NCBI GenBank assembly: GCA_944739405.2
Contig: OX123183.2
Coordinates: forward strand, 93,324,729-93,388,728
Length of the DNA stretch: 64,000 nucleotides
Direction of reading: 5' to 3'
Source of the DNA: Euclidia mi
Taxonomy: Eukaryota; Arthropoda; Insecta; Lepidoptera; Erebidae
The position numbers and the translations under genes were made by a program. Positions 21,615 through 32,300 of the stretch are shown one piece after another (the stretch's first letter is position 1; each line of letters opens with the position of its first letter). The notes under the pieces are model-generated. The model did not search any database, was not told the DNA's origin, and saw only the letters and a program-made list of their open reading frames with translations.

Positions 21615-21792
21615 TGTTGAGATATGTACAGCACTAGCTGCGTGTCTCCACACTAGTAATGTTGACTGGTAACTATGGTTACTTTTTCTTCTTATGTAGA
21701 TTGAGTCGGGGTAATGTCTTATGAATATATTATATAATATGATTTGTGTTAAATAACAGAGTTTGCTTATTCTTCCACCTAAAACCTCAACA
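21615..21792 (+). repeat. Copia 3' LTR
   Basis: This is the second 178-bp LTR, followed by the target duplication GTAAC. It differs from the 5' LTR by one transition near its 3' end (AAAACCTCAACA versus AAAATCTCAACA). Confidence 0.97.
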
Positions 21793-21865
21793 GTAACTTC
21801 ATTGTAAGAGATTTATTTGTTAATACAAAACAAATACAAATAAATACAAATCTTAAAATAAAAAG

Positions 21866-22262
21866 CTGTGTGGTTGACGGCATAGAATACAAGTGTCACC
21901 ACCCCCTATCTTCCCGTGGGTGTCGTAAGAGGCGACTAAGGGATAACACGATGCATATACCATCTTTGCGTAGAGACGGAAAACTCGACATCAAACCCTA
22001 TACGACTGCCTCGTTGGTCTCGCGGTATAAATGTGCGCGTGGGATCGGGAGGTTCCGGGTTCGATTCCTGGGTCGGGCAGTGTTATTGGGATTTTCTGTC
22101 ACGAAATTCTCAGTAGCAGCACGGAGTATGGAAATGTGCCCGGTACGGCAATAGGCTCGCCCCTTATTACGTGGGACTAAAGTATATCTGGTGAAAAGTG
22201 GGTGTAGAAATACACCTCTGCCTACCTCTTCGGGGTTATAGTCGTGAGACTATGTATGCATG
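21866..22262 (+). repeat. 5'-extended tRNA-derived SINE, type B (composite form)
   Basis: Same structure as the copy at 8884-9288: a 5' block (ACCCCCTATCTTCCCGTGGG, GTCGTAAGAGGCGACTAAGG), then a tRNA-like head (TCTCGCGGTATAAATGTGCG, GGGTTCGATTCCTGGG), the type-B body and a (TATG)n tail. It begins about 75 bp after the Copia element. The continuous open frame is shared by both copies but reads through a tRNA-like promoter, so coding is not credible. Confidence 0.9.
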
Positions 22263-22809
22263 TATGTAAAATAATGTACATAAGTCACTTTCTCCAAACC
22301 GGAGTCTATATCTCACAAAATAACAGTGGATTTCACAAAAAAAAAAAACGGAGGAACAAGGTGCTCGATTCAACGTTTTTAATGCAGGAAAAATCAGAAC
22401 AGTAGTTTATATATTGAAATATCTAAAATAACCCAAAATTACAAGATAAACAGTGCGCAAGCGGCGGTAGACATTTTTCTTGTAATATTACCAGTAAATG
22501 TAACAAAATTATAGTAATAAAAAATATATTTTCAAATAGGTATCTTTTTTATACGGCGGTTAACATATTTTGCTCTATTAATTAATTACCTACCAAAAAT
22601 ATCATTCATAATTAATTCAAAGCGTTTAACATAGTATTTGTAATAAAATAAAATAAAACCTTTTTAATCTCAAGTGTATTTTTCCAGTGGTCATTCACTA
22701 CATCAGCCATTAATGCCATTATATCGCTATCTCGTTTCCCCACTATCGATGTCTCTGTCGTGCGTAACAGCCCACCTATAAAAATCTCGTAAAACTGAGT
22801 TAACCGGAG
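22263..22809. other. AT-rich non-coding spacer
   Basis: No gene, conserved repeat edge or RNA gene is recognised between the SINE and the Harbinger-type pair. A poly(A) run occurs near 22340. Confidence 0.5.
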
Positions 22810-22812
22810 TTA

Positions 22813-23355
22813 AGGCCCGCACAAACTATCTGTCGCGACTTACTGTCGCGACAGTAAGTCGCGACAGAAGGGTATCTGGACAAGGAAAATCCATTCAAGT
22901 GTGCACACTATCGGACGTCTGTCGCGGACGTGACCTTGAGCGTTCAGACCATTCAGACGTCCGATAGCAATCTGGGAAAATGACAGTTAACGTCCGCGGA
23001 CGTTTACAAACGTCCGCGGACGTTTACTGTCATCCGTAAATTTTCTATGGTATGGCCTTAATAGTGATTTTATACCGAATATAGTCAAAAAATGTTAAAT
23101 TCACTTTCAATTCAACAGTTCTGCTTTATTTCAAGATCTACCAATAATATAATCTAATAGTGCTAACTGCTAGTTCCCTGAATTAAGAAAGTATGCTCCT
23201 ACCTAGCCTTAGTGTATCGCATAGACAGCATGGCGTGTCTATGGTTGTATCGGACGCGGACGCGACAGAAAGCCGCGTCCGAAAGGGTGTGCACACTATG
23301 TGTCGCGACTTACTGTCGCGACAGTAAGTCGCGTCCGAACAGTTTGCGTGCGCCT
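22813..23355. mobile_element. PIF/Harbinger-type MITE, left member of a tandem pair
   Basis: Ends AGGCCCGCACAAACT and AGTTTGCGTGCGCCT are inverted, and TTA flanks both (22810-22812, 23356-23358). Subterminal blocks GTCGCGACTTACTGTCGCGA occur in both arms; the left block forms a 38-bp spacer-free palindrome (22830-22867). A 20-bp palindromic motif AAACGTCCGCGGACGTTTAC is tandemly present near 22997-23030. No transposase is encoded. The right TTA is also the left TTA of the next element. Confidence 0.85.
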
Positions 23356-23358
23356 TTA

Positions 23359-24215
23359 AGTGGTCTACACACGTCCCTAAATCAGAGGCGATATCGGGCC
23401 GGTGGTGGGGAGCGCCCTAGATCGTACCCGAAATCGCATCGTCTGTAGGCAAATCGGAATCATAATTATTATTATTGACCCTAACTCTGAAATCGGTTCG
23501 GGCGAGCTCACGATTTAGGGGCAAAAATCGTGCAGTGAGCGTTGTCGTGCCGTGTGTAGCGTGATCGGGCCGATTTCGCCGCAGTACGCCAGCGTGTGCG
23601 GCTGCGACAGGTCGAGATTTTATTTCGAGCGTGCCTGCGTGTGCGGCGCGGCGAGAAGACTGCTATAGAAAATGTCGAAGGCGAAGGAGCGGGAGGCTTG
23701 GACGAAAACCCTCGAGCTCTATAAGGAGTTGCCCTATCTATGTCTATTTATATTGCCCGTTCTTTCTCATGGTTCTACCTATTGCTTTGCGAACGTGGCA
23801 GTAAATGTAAATGTAGAAGCATACAGTAATAATGTTTTAAATTTGAGTATAAGTAATTATTTTATAAATTTATTATTTTGACGTTCATAAGCGTCACATT
23901 GTGACCGAAATGAATAAAGGATTTTGAATTCTGAATTTTTAATTTTTATGGGATAAGAAACAAAGATTATTTTAATCGAGATATGAGGCAGGAGGCTTTA
24001 AAAATGCTTATGCAAGTTTTAATAGCCAAAGCCAGTTTTTTGAGAGCCAAAGCGATGCCTATTTTTGTGTTTTGGAAAGCGACGGCGGCATCTTATCGAA
24101 GCGCGCTCTGCTACACAGTCGGTTACGTACTAGCTTGCAGGGACGTGTGTAGAGTCGTAGCCGATTTTTGCTCTCCCGATATCGCCTCTGATTTTAGGGA
24201 CGTGTGTAGACCACT
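23359..24215 (+). mobile_element. PIF/Harbinger-type element, right member of a tandem pair
   Basis: Ends AGTGGTCTACACACGTCCCT and AGGGACGTGTGTAGACCACT are exact inverses. They extend with TAAATCAGAGGCGATATCGG on the left and the inverse on the right. TTA flanks at 23356-23358 and 24216-24218. It holds a possible MADF remnant (23672-23881). Two-gene Harbinger elements typically encode a nuclease plus a Myb/MADF protein; only the second may survive here. Confidence 0.85.
23672..23881 (+). pseudogene. Possible MADF/Myb-like protein fragment of a Harbinger element
   Basis: The frame starts MSKAKEREAWTKTLELYKEL followed by PYL. The 'W..T.ELYKELPYLW'-like pattern resembles the start of MADF DNA-binding domains. 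After about 25 residues the similarity ends and the sequence becomes hydrophobic and low-complexity, so the domain is truncated. Support is weak; it depends on context (a TTA-flanked element) as much as on motif. Confidence 0.3.
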
Positions 24216-24471
24216 TTAACCGACCCTGACAGAGCCACAGACAATTTCTGAATCTACCCAAAGAGCAAGTAGTTTCTATTCTTTTCTCAAAGGTTTCTAT
24301 AGAACCATAGATTTTGTGCATAGATTATAAATACAGGATTTTGTGCAAATTTTGTGCTTGCTTGCTGATCTGTCAAAATTACTCTAGTAATGTTGCCAGC
24401 GTCATTAATAGTTCTCCTAACATGCATGCACCTTTCCTTACAATCTTAAAATAAAACAAACGATGGTGTTA

Positions 24472-24665
24472 ACATATCAGCTGAAAGACGTCCACTGCTG
24501 GACATAAAGGCCTCCCACAAGGCTCTCCACAGGGACCGATCTTGAGCCATCTGCATCCTTGCGGGAGGCCTACCTCTGCTACGACGTCCGGTGCGTGGCC
24601 ACCACTCCAGAACCTTTCTTCTCCAACGGCCATCGATTCTTCTGGCTATGTGCCCTGCCCACTAC
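24472..24665 (-). pseudogene. LINE reverse-transcriptase ORF, C-terminal remnant
   Basis: On the minus strand the sequence decodes to fragments such as GSGVVATHRTS and SLVGGLYVQQWTSF. This is the 'W...GEAYVQQWTSFG' ending common to the RTE-like LINE ORF in arthropods. It contains at least one stop. This is a 3' fragment of a degenerate LINE. Confidence 0.6.
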
Positions 24666-24711
24666 AACTAATAATGAAAATGTTATTTTTATTAATAAAA
24701 TCTTTCCATGA

Positions 24712-24985
24712 CAGCGGCGATAGCCCAGTGGTGTACGTAACGGACTGCTGTGACGATGGTCTCGGGCTCGATCCCCAGGTACCTCGGGGTCACACCTCTG
24801 ACTTTTCGAAGTTATGTATTGTGTGTATTAACAATGTTAATCATCGCTCGCTTAATAATGTACTCGGTAGATGGCAATAGGCTCGCCCCCTATTACATTG
24901 GGACCGAAACATAACTGGCGAAGTGTGGGTGTGGAATACACCCCTGCCTACCCCTTCGGGGATAAAGGAGTCATGTTATGATATG
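24712..24985 (+). repeat. Chimeric SINE: type-A head, type-B tail
   Basis: The head CAGCGGCGATAGCCCAGTGG with a B-box-like GGGCTCGATCCC and the ACTTTTCGAAGTTATG block are type A. From about 24865 the sequence is type B: GCAATAGGCTCGCCCCCTAT, GCGAAGTGTGGGTGTGGAAT, TACCCCTTCGGGGATAAAGG. The switch lies near AATGTACTCGGTAGATGG. It could be a template-switch chimera or one SINE inserted into another with loss of the junctions. Confidence 0.7.
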
Positions 24986-25308
24986 TTATGTAAAATCTTT
25001 TCACCGTCCTTGCAGAAAATCACAGTGCCATCAGTCCTAAATTGGCCTGGTTTTTTTAAATCCAAGATTGCATTAAAGTACGGGTATTTCTTCTTGTGGT
25101 GACATTAATCCAATAAAAAACTTATATGTAGATAAACAAATACAGCGAGACTTGCGTATGATGAGTGGGCGCGAGGTGGACGAGTAGAAGGCTAATACCA
25201 CACACATATCACGTATAACTACTGAAATAAGTAGTGTCAATTAAAAAGTACTAAAATATGCAACGTTATAAAAAAAATTATATTGTTTATTCAGTTGTAA
25301 GTACATCG

Positions 25309-25355
25309 AAGCCAGATTGAAACTGAGATAACGCTAGGAGGATGATGATGATATT
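25309..25355 (+). repeat. SINE type-A 3' tail fragment
   Basis: It contains GATTGAAACTGAGATAACGC, then TAGGAGGATGATGATGAT, the type-A ending seen at 1520 and 56452. Confidence 0.65.
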
Positions 25356-25401
25356 CAGTTGTACATGTATATTCAATTGCATATAAACCGATGTTTAGTG
25401 A

Positions 25402-25870
25402 TCAGCTTAGATACTTGATACTTGATGGCACGGGCTGTTTCCGCAACTCCACGTCTTGGCGTGTATTTTGCGTGCGGGTGGGAATGGTGTCGTCATTCGA
25501 GCCACCCCAGCTCTTCGAGGAAGGTCAGCAGACTCTTGATGTGGCCCACGGCTTCCCTCAGGGTGCTGTTTTTCGTCAGGTACTGCTGCCTGTACTGTGC
25601 GACCTCAGGGCAGTCGAGGAGCAGGTGGGCTGCCGTCTCTTCTGCTGCCATACAGGCCCTGCACAGCGGGCTGTCGGTGATACCTATAGTAAATAGGTGT
25701 TTATTAAAGACACAGACTACTTAGAGATAAAAGAATCCGTGGCCGTGACTGTCCGCAGTTGTTGTTTGGACAGCCGGAGGATTTGTTTGGCTATCTTACC
25801 GTCTACTGCGGAAAGAGCCTCCTTGGCCTGCCTACATGTTTCAATACCAATCCAGGACTAGTTGTGTTGG
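25402..25870 (-). pseudogene. LINE ORF2 C-terminal (RNase H/CCHC) relic
   Basis: Read on the minus strand there is a cysteine/histidine block with ITDSPLCRACMAAEETAAHL and LLDCPEV, then LREAVGHIKSLLTFLEELGW. This is the C-terminal zinc-knuckle region of R1/I-type non-LTR retrotransposons. The rest of the ORF is absent. Open frames on the plus strand here are shadows. The exact clade is uncertain. Confidence 0.6.
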
Positions 25871-26324
25871 GTCCTGGTACTATTTCTTACCAGGTTGTGA
25901 TAAAAATCAGCTTAGATTTACAGTGCACTCGCAGTAATCAGTTGCTGTACATCTGAATTGACCACGTGCACTCGCAGTACCAACTTGCACTAAAGTGAAA
26001 ATATCTTAAATATATTATTAAGATCAACTAAAAAGTAGGTAAAATAAATAAAATATGTGGAAATTTATGGAAATTATAATTTGTCATCTGGTAATACAGT
26101 AGTAGCCAGGGACCAGGGTGTGATGTGTCTGTGTCAGTTTAATCAAAAATGTTTTCAATATTTTCATTTTGCTTTGTATTGAGTGTGCTGAGATTGACTA
26201 AATGACTACAATAAAGTGACTAAACAGTAAAATAATGCGTGTCCGTAAAATTGCGTAGTGTGCGTGTTAACCATAGTGTGTATCAAGAAATGTTATTTTT
26301 CTGTCATATCGCCCGACACTCAAA

Positions 26325-29300
26325 ATGTATAATAAAACGAGCACAATAATATTTTGCTCTTTATTTTTATTTGTCTCATCCACACACATAAAGGGTGAAT
26401 TTTCTACAAATGATTTTTTTAAATTCTTAGTGAAATTCGGCTTCCAAAAAACAGACATTCATTTTCAAAAGGAAACATATGGCTATATTTTCGGTAACAT
26501 AACATCGAATGGGCACTTCAAATATCCAATAACATTTGCCGTACTAGATAGAGGACACTTTTTACACTATTATAAAAGTCGTGATATTGTTAATAAGGAA
26601 CTAGCATGTCAGGTTATGTTTCAAAATCTGAATGGGACCGCCTATCATCCAAAATGTAATGCTTATGGACAAGACTTGTTTAGACGAATTCCATGTCCTA
26701 AAGGTGAACTCTGTGTCGATGAGGATACACCATGGAATGTCATAAAGAACAATCAGTTTACCTATGTTATCCAAAACTCAGGCCAACCAAGGTAAATATA
26801 AATTTATTGTCTTCCTCTAGTACTTATTATTTAGATTGTTATCTGTTTTTGAATCTAGATATAAAACCCATTCTATATTATAACTGCATCTTTGTTATAA
26901 TGGATAACAAATAATTAATTAGGTTTAGTTACACTATCAGGCTGTTTCATTACTTATTATAATTACGATAAATTAATTCTGTCTTGTATTTGGTATAGTA
27001 GTATGTCTACATTTTAATAATAACATGTTTTACAAGTGGTTGTATTATGACAATGAATACAGATTTACATAAGAAGCGTATTTCTTAAGGATGTTGTGTG
27101 CCAATTAAAGTTGGTGTATTGACGGTTGTCAATGTAGTATGGTACTACACTGACAACCAGGGTATATGGTGTTCTGTGCTGACAACTGTCAATACTCCAA
27201 CTTTAATCGACACACGACATCCTTAAGAAATACGCTTCTATTATGTAAAATTTGAATTCATTGATTATGATTTGTGTAGTTTCCTTTGATCTTACTTATA
27301 AATCTTTTGTCCATAGGTTTTGGTATGTGTCTATGGTGTCATGTTATTTGGATGAGGTTTCATGCACTTGGCACCATTACAAAGGAGTACCATACAAAAG
27401 TAACACAACAGTAAAATATAAACCACAAACAATTCAATATGATTTTTGGTTGGTGAATGGCAGTCCAAACATATCATTTTACAACACTTTGTTGTATCAG
27501 TTTTCTTTTGATCGACAGAACACATTGGAATTGTATCTTGTATTTTGGTTATGCTATATCGTGTTATTGCCAGTACAAATTTATGCAGTCAGGTGAGGAA
27601 ATATATATTCTCATTATCATATATTTTACACATAAATTAAAAAAATATTTGTAGACACACACATTTATGCAGAACTGTTTTTCTGTACATAAATTGATTT
27701 TTATTTTCTTACAGAACACAAAAACACCCAGTGACAAAGCTTTTTACATTCAGTTTGGCGTTGGAATTTATTGCTCTCTGCTTCAATGTGCTGCATACAG
27801 TCAAATTTGCAGCAGACGGTGTAGGATTTGCAGGTTTGTCTGCAGCTGGAGATGTCTTAGACATTATGAGCAGAGTGAGTATTGTTTCTTTACCTCTTAG
27901 TAGTATTATATCGACAAATAAGACTTGCTGGTGTAGATCAAACAAAGCAGATATCTATAGAAATATCTAAGACAAAACGTTAGATTTTTTTCCGCATTGT
28001 GCATTTTCTGTGCTGCATACATGTCATGTAAATAGATTTTCCACATACACACACATATTTTTCCTTATTTGTTATGTATTGTGGTTTTCAAAAAGGAAAC
28101 TATCTACCTGTAAAATTAATTCGAATAAATGCCAAAATTCGTATTCAAATTCAATTTATTCTGTTAATAGGCTCTTGTCCACTAAGAACAAATTGGTTTG
28201 ATTGTAGTATCTATAGATTCATTATGGTTTTTAGATATCAATAAAGTTTTTTTATTTAAAAAAGATAAGAATAATGTTATTTTTAGGATTCTAAACCTAA
28301 AAATAATGTATTTATTCTTGTGACAGTGAACACCAATCAGAGAGCATTACATCTTAGTGTGTCCACCATTCATGTTGCTGACATGAAATAAATATAGGAA
28401 GTAAATATAACTAAAACGTAAAACTCTGTACCTATCAAATGGATTATAACGAAATAAAAGTGGGTACACCAGACCAGACTTCATTCACAATTTGTTTTGT
28501 TTTGCACTTTGTGACATCACTCAACCACCATTATGGTTTACAGCGTTTTCGTGTCAAATTCAAAAAGGTTATTAAAAAGCCGTAATTAGTAATGGTGCTG
28601 ATTGATTTTAAAAGAAAAATCTGTTATTTCGGTTTAACATCTAATAAAGGAACAAATCAATCACTAATAACATTTTAGGTTACAAGCCTATTAAAAAGAA
28701 TACATAACAACAAGTTAAATTTCACATATAGGACAAAGAGTGTTGCCATACTTGGTCCATATTTATATAGCATATGGCTTTTCCTGTATTTTCATAGCGA
28801 AATATGATTTTGACGTATTTTTACACCTAAAGGTGTACCTATAATATGTTTATATTTATTTAGTTATCACCTAATCTACTGATCCTATGTTAAGATCTGA
28901 TCAAGATACTATGTTCTATTTTTGTTCACATGCTAAGGCAGTAATATAATAAAGTTTGGAATGCTTCCTGAAGTAAACAAAGTACTGATAATATGTTTGC
29001 CTTTCTATTTCAGACACTTTTTATGCTGCTCTTGCTTTTGCTAGCAAAAGGATGGGCAGTAACTAGGCTGGAGCTCACATACAAACCCCTGGTATTTGGA
29101 GTATGGCTTGCTTATGGAATCGTACACATATTATTATATGTGTGGAATACTGTAAGTAGCAATGGAAATATTATTCTTCTATTTAGACCTATATCTTGAT
29201 AGGTACTTAGTTCTGTCAAATCTAATTGATTTCAAACATTAAAACCATGACATAGTCGCGATAAGGCTAATATAAATTTACATTGTGCAATTACATAGAA

Positions 29301-32300
29301 ACATACTTAAGTATTTTCACATTGACATCTTGCTTTTTTATAGGTACTTGATTTGATTTTAGTGGCTTAGGGCACTTTTGTGATCAATAAACTTGGTACT
29401 AGCAGTAATTATGTAAGTAACTCGCAATGAAAATGAAAGAGAAAGCCGGCGCGGCGCCTACTACTTATAGTTGTGTAACTCGTATTAAAAATAACCAACT
29501 AGAGGCCAATGTTCCCTGTAGGCAACAAGAAACAATAAATATATTAATGCTAAGGCCTTTAAGTTTCATGGCGTTTCATGCTAATGAGGTTTCTCTTTAG
29601 CTGCTCATAAAGTGCGCTCATAAAGATCTTCATTGTATTAGTAGGTAGATGCCATTTATCCCTACTATTCATCATACTTCATATTTTCATAATAATATTA
29701 TAAATGTGTAAGTGTTTTTGTATGTTTGTTTTGTTTATTCCACTTTCACGCAACAGAGATATACTTAGGAGCCTGGGAAAGAATGCCACGCGGGCGGATC
29801 CGCGAGTTCAGTCTAGTATTTTAATATAACCATTTACATTTTTATTTTATAGACGGAAGTGGACATTATAGAAGAAATTGATGAATACCAGACGTGGCCA
29901 GGCTGGTTGATCCTTGCCCTACGAGTGGCCATAATGACGTGGTTTGTGCTAGAGCTGCGCAACACCATGATGTATGAGCACAATATGCCGAAGCTCAACT
30001 TCCTCCTACACTTCGGTGCATCGAGCCTTGTGTGGTTCGTTTACCTACCGATCATAGCGCTCATTGCGCTACAAATAAGTCCATTGTGGAGGTTTAAATT
30101 TATTTTGGGTGAGTGTTACACTTTTTTATTACGCAAGCGACTGCGAGAGGTTTTACGTAATTTTAATTTATGAAATCCGTACTGTTTGCTTTTGCTTGTT
30201 ATATTTCTGAGGTTTGCGTCTGATCTAGTTACCGGTTATATAAATAGTGTCTTTAATAAGTACATTCCCGAATCGTTATAAGTTCCTACTCAATTTATCA
30301 AAAAGAAACATTTCATGGATGCCAATAGTTTATATTTTCATTTTAATATGCATCTGTCCGTGTGGTGACGAATTAAGAATACGGAATGTCACCAACCCAT
30401 ATCATCCCATGGGTGTCGTAAGAGCCGACAGAGGGAGCATATTATGCAGAGAACAGCACTGTAAGAGAAGGAAAACTTGAGACAAACCCTATACCAACCC
30501 CTTTGGCCAGCGTGGTATAGTAGGTCAATTCCTCCTTTCAAAGGAGAGGCCTAGTCCAGCAGTGGACTGTTAAAGGCTGATGATGATGATGATGATGCAT
30601 CTGATATACCTTCCGTAAAAGTTTCAATATGATTTCTGAAACTATCAGGTATGGACATAATTATATTTGTTAATTAAAGCTTCCACATTTGATTATAATA
30701 CCTAAAACACACTTACTTACCGTACCGCATACCTAGGCCACACAGCATTGTTTGCAAGGTCGATATTTTAAGGCTTGTATTACCTTTATACGTATAATAT
30801 TACGACCTTCAATACCGATACGTTACTTATTCAATTGGACAACTGAACATACTAAAAATACAATGTCAAGTGTTTGACTCAGCTATATATATCGCTAATT
30901 AATAACAATATGATGAACTCATTTGCTATTATTGAGCACCTGGATTCACTACCTATCGAAGGCCCACAATGAAGTTGTTACATTATACCTATTCAATTTC
31001 GAGCTTCATTGAAGTCTAACTCACTCCTCTTCACAGAGAGACTAATATTTGTTCTTAGTAAAAGTAAAAAGCTGGCAGCATTCAAATTCCTATATACCTA
31101 CCTACCTGCACAGCCTGCTGTTCAGAGGCATCCTGCCTCTTCTTCCTATTTACGTATTGACCCTTAGAATCAAACCTTATTAAAGAAATCAAGCTAGCCC
31201 CGTCATCTTTGTCTTTGACTTAATAAACGATTTCTGTTATACATACACATCGTAAAATACGTCCTGAAAGTACATATCGTAAATGATTAGCATGGCTATT
31301 AGGAGTTACCACAACATTAGTACGTTAGTCACGCTCACGTTTGAGTTATAAATCATCTTCTGTAATGTATTAACTATTAATACCTAACTATTGGTTTTGT
31401 ACAGCCACCTTGTCAGTATAACTAGTACTACCTCTTACGACGTTTATACTTTAAAATTTCGCTGTTGATCAGTATATAATCTTATGCGTACTACAATAAT
31501 TAATAACAGGTCGTTTAAAAAAATAGCAAACGCCCATATCTGGGCAAGGAGGCGTCCAAAAATTGGTAATTTCTGGAGGTACATTTTCTGGAGAAGTTGC
31601 TCTGCTGACCGGAAATCGACCCAGGATTGTTCGGGTTAGATCCCCACTCTGCATTTACCGGGAACATGTTGTAAAAATGCTGAAAGTTGAAGCAATTTAA
31701 AAAATCAGCGTCAATAATCTTGAATTTAACTACTTTCGCTTATATGCATACCAATGGCCGATAAAAAACATTTACCTATTACTAGCACTATAGCCTCATC
31801 AATCGGATTCGGCATCTTACGCTCGACAAACGTTAGTGTGAAGGGACTCTTATATAGCTTTTGAGAAATGGACCATGCGCAGTTGGCGACAAAGTTTTAA
31901 TTTGGTACTCGACATTAGCGAGCATGTCATTGAAGCGACTTAAGTTACTCATATCTCGTAGTTGCTGGATTGTTTTGGAACTTCGTTGTTACCTAATGGA
32001 AAGAAAGAGGAACCAACCACGCACCCTCGGATTGACCACCCCAGCTAGCATTAGCAAAAGGTTGACGATACCGAACTTCTCTGATACCATAACCTATGGA
32101 TTTTTTCCCCATACATTTATCTCTTATCATCTCAAATCAGAGAAGGGTATGTGGTGGGTTCCTCTATCTTTCATTCAATGATGATGATGATTCAATCATC
32201 TATAACTTCGTTGTTGTATCCATTCTCAAATCATGTTTCATTAGCTGGTAATACGGAAGCATGGTTCTGGAGCTACAAAATAATTCAGCTCGGTAATTGT

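Larger units (their letters stand above)
16467..21792 (+). mobile_element. Copia-type LTR retrotransposon, nearly complete but disabled
   Basis: Two 178-bp LTRs (16467-16644 and 21615-21792) are flanked by the 5-bp duplication GTAAC (16462-16466, 21793-21797). The LTRs differ at one position (TCTCAACA versus CCTCAACA at the end). A primer-binding site follows the left LTR and a purine tract precedes the right one. The order gag, protease, integrase, reverse transcriptase, RNase H defines Copia. Damage includes a PIF/Harbinger insertion in gag, frame changes near 19100, 19965 and 20775, and an in-frame TAA at 21233-21235. The near-identical LTRs date the insertion as recent. Confidence 0.97.

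Noticed and set aside
23983..24219. 78-codon open frame in the second Harbinger-type element
   Set aside because: It runs into the terminal inverted repeat and shows no transposase or MADF motif.
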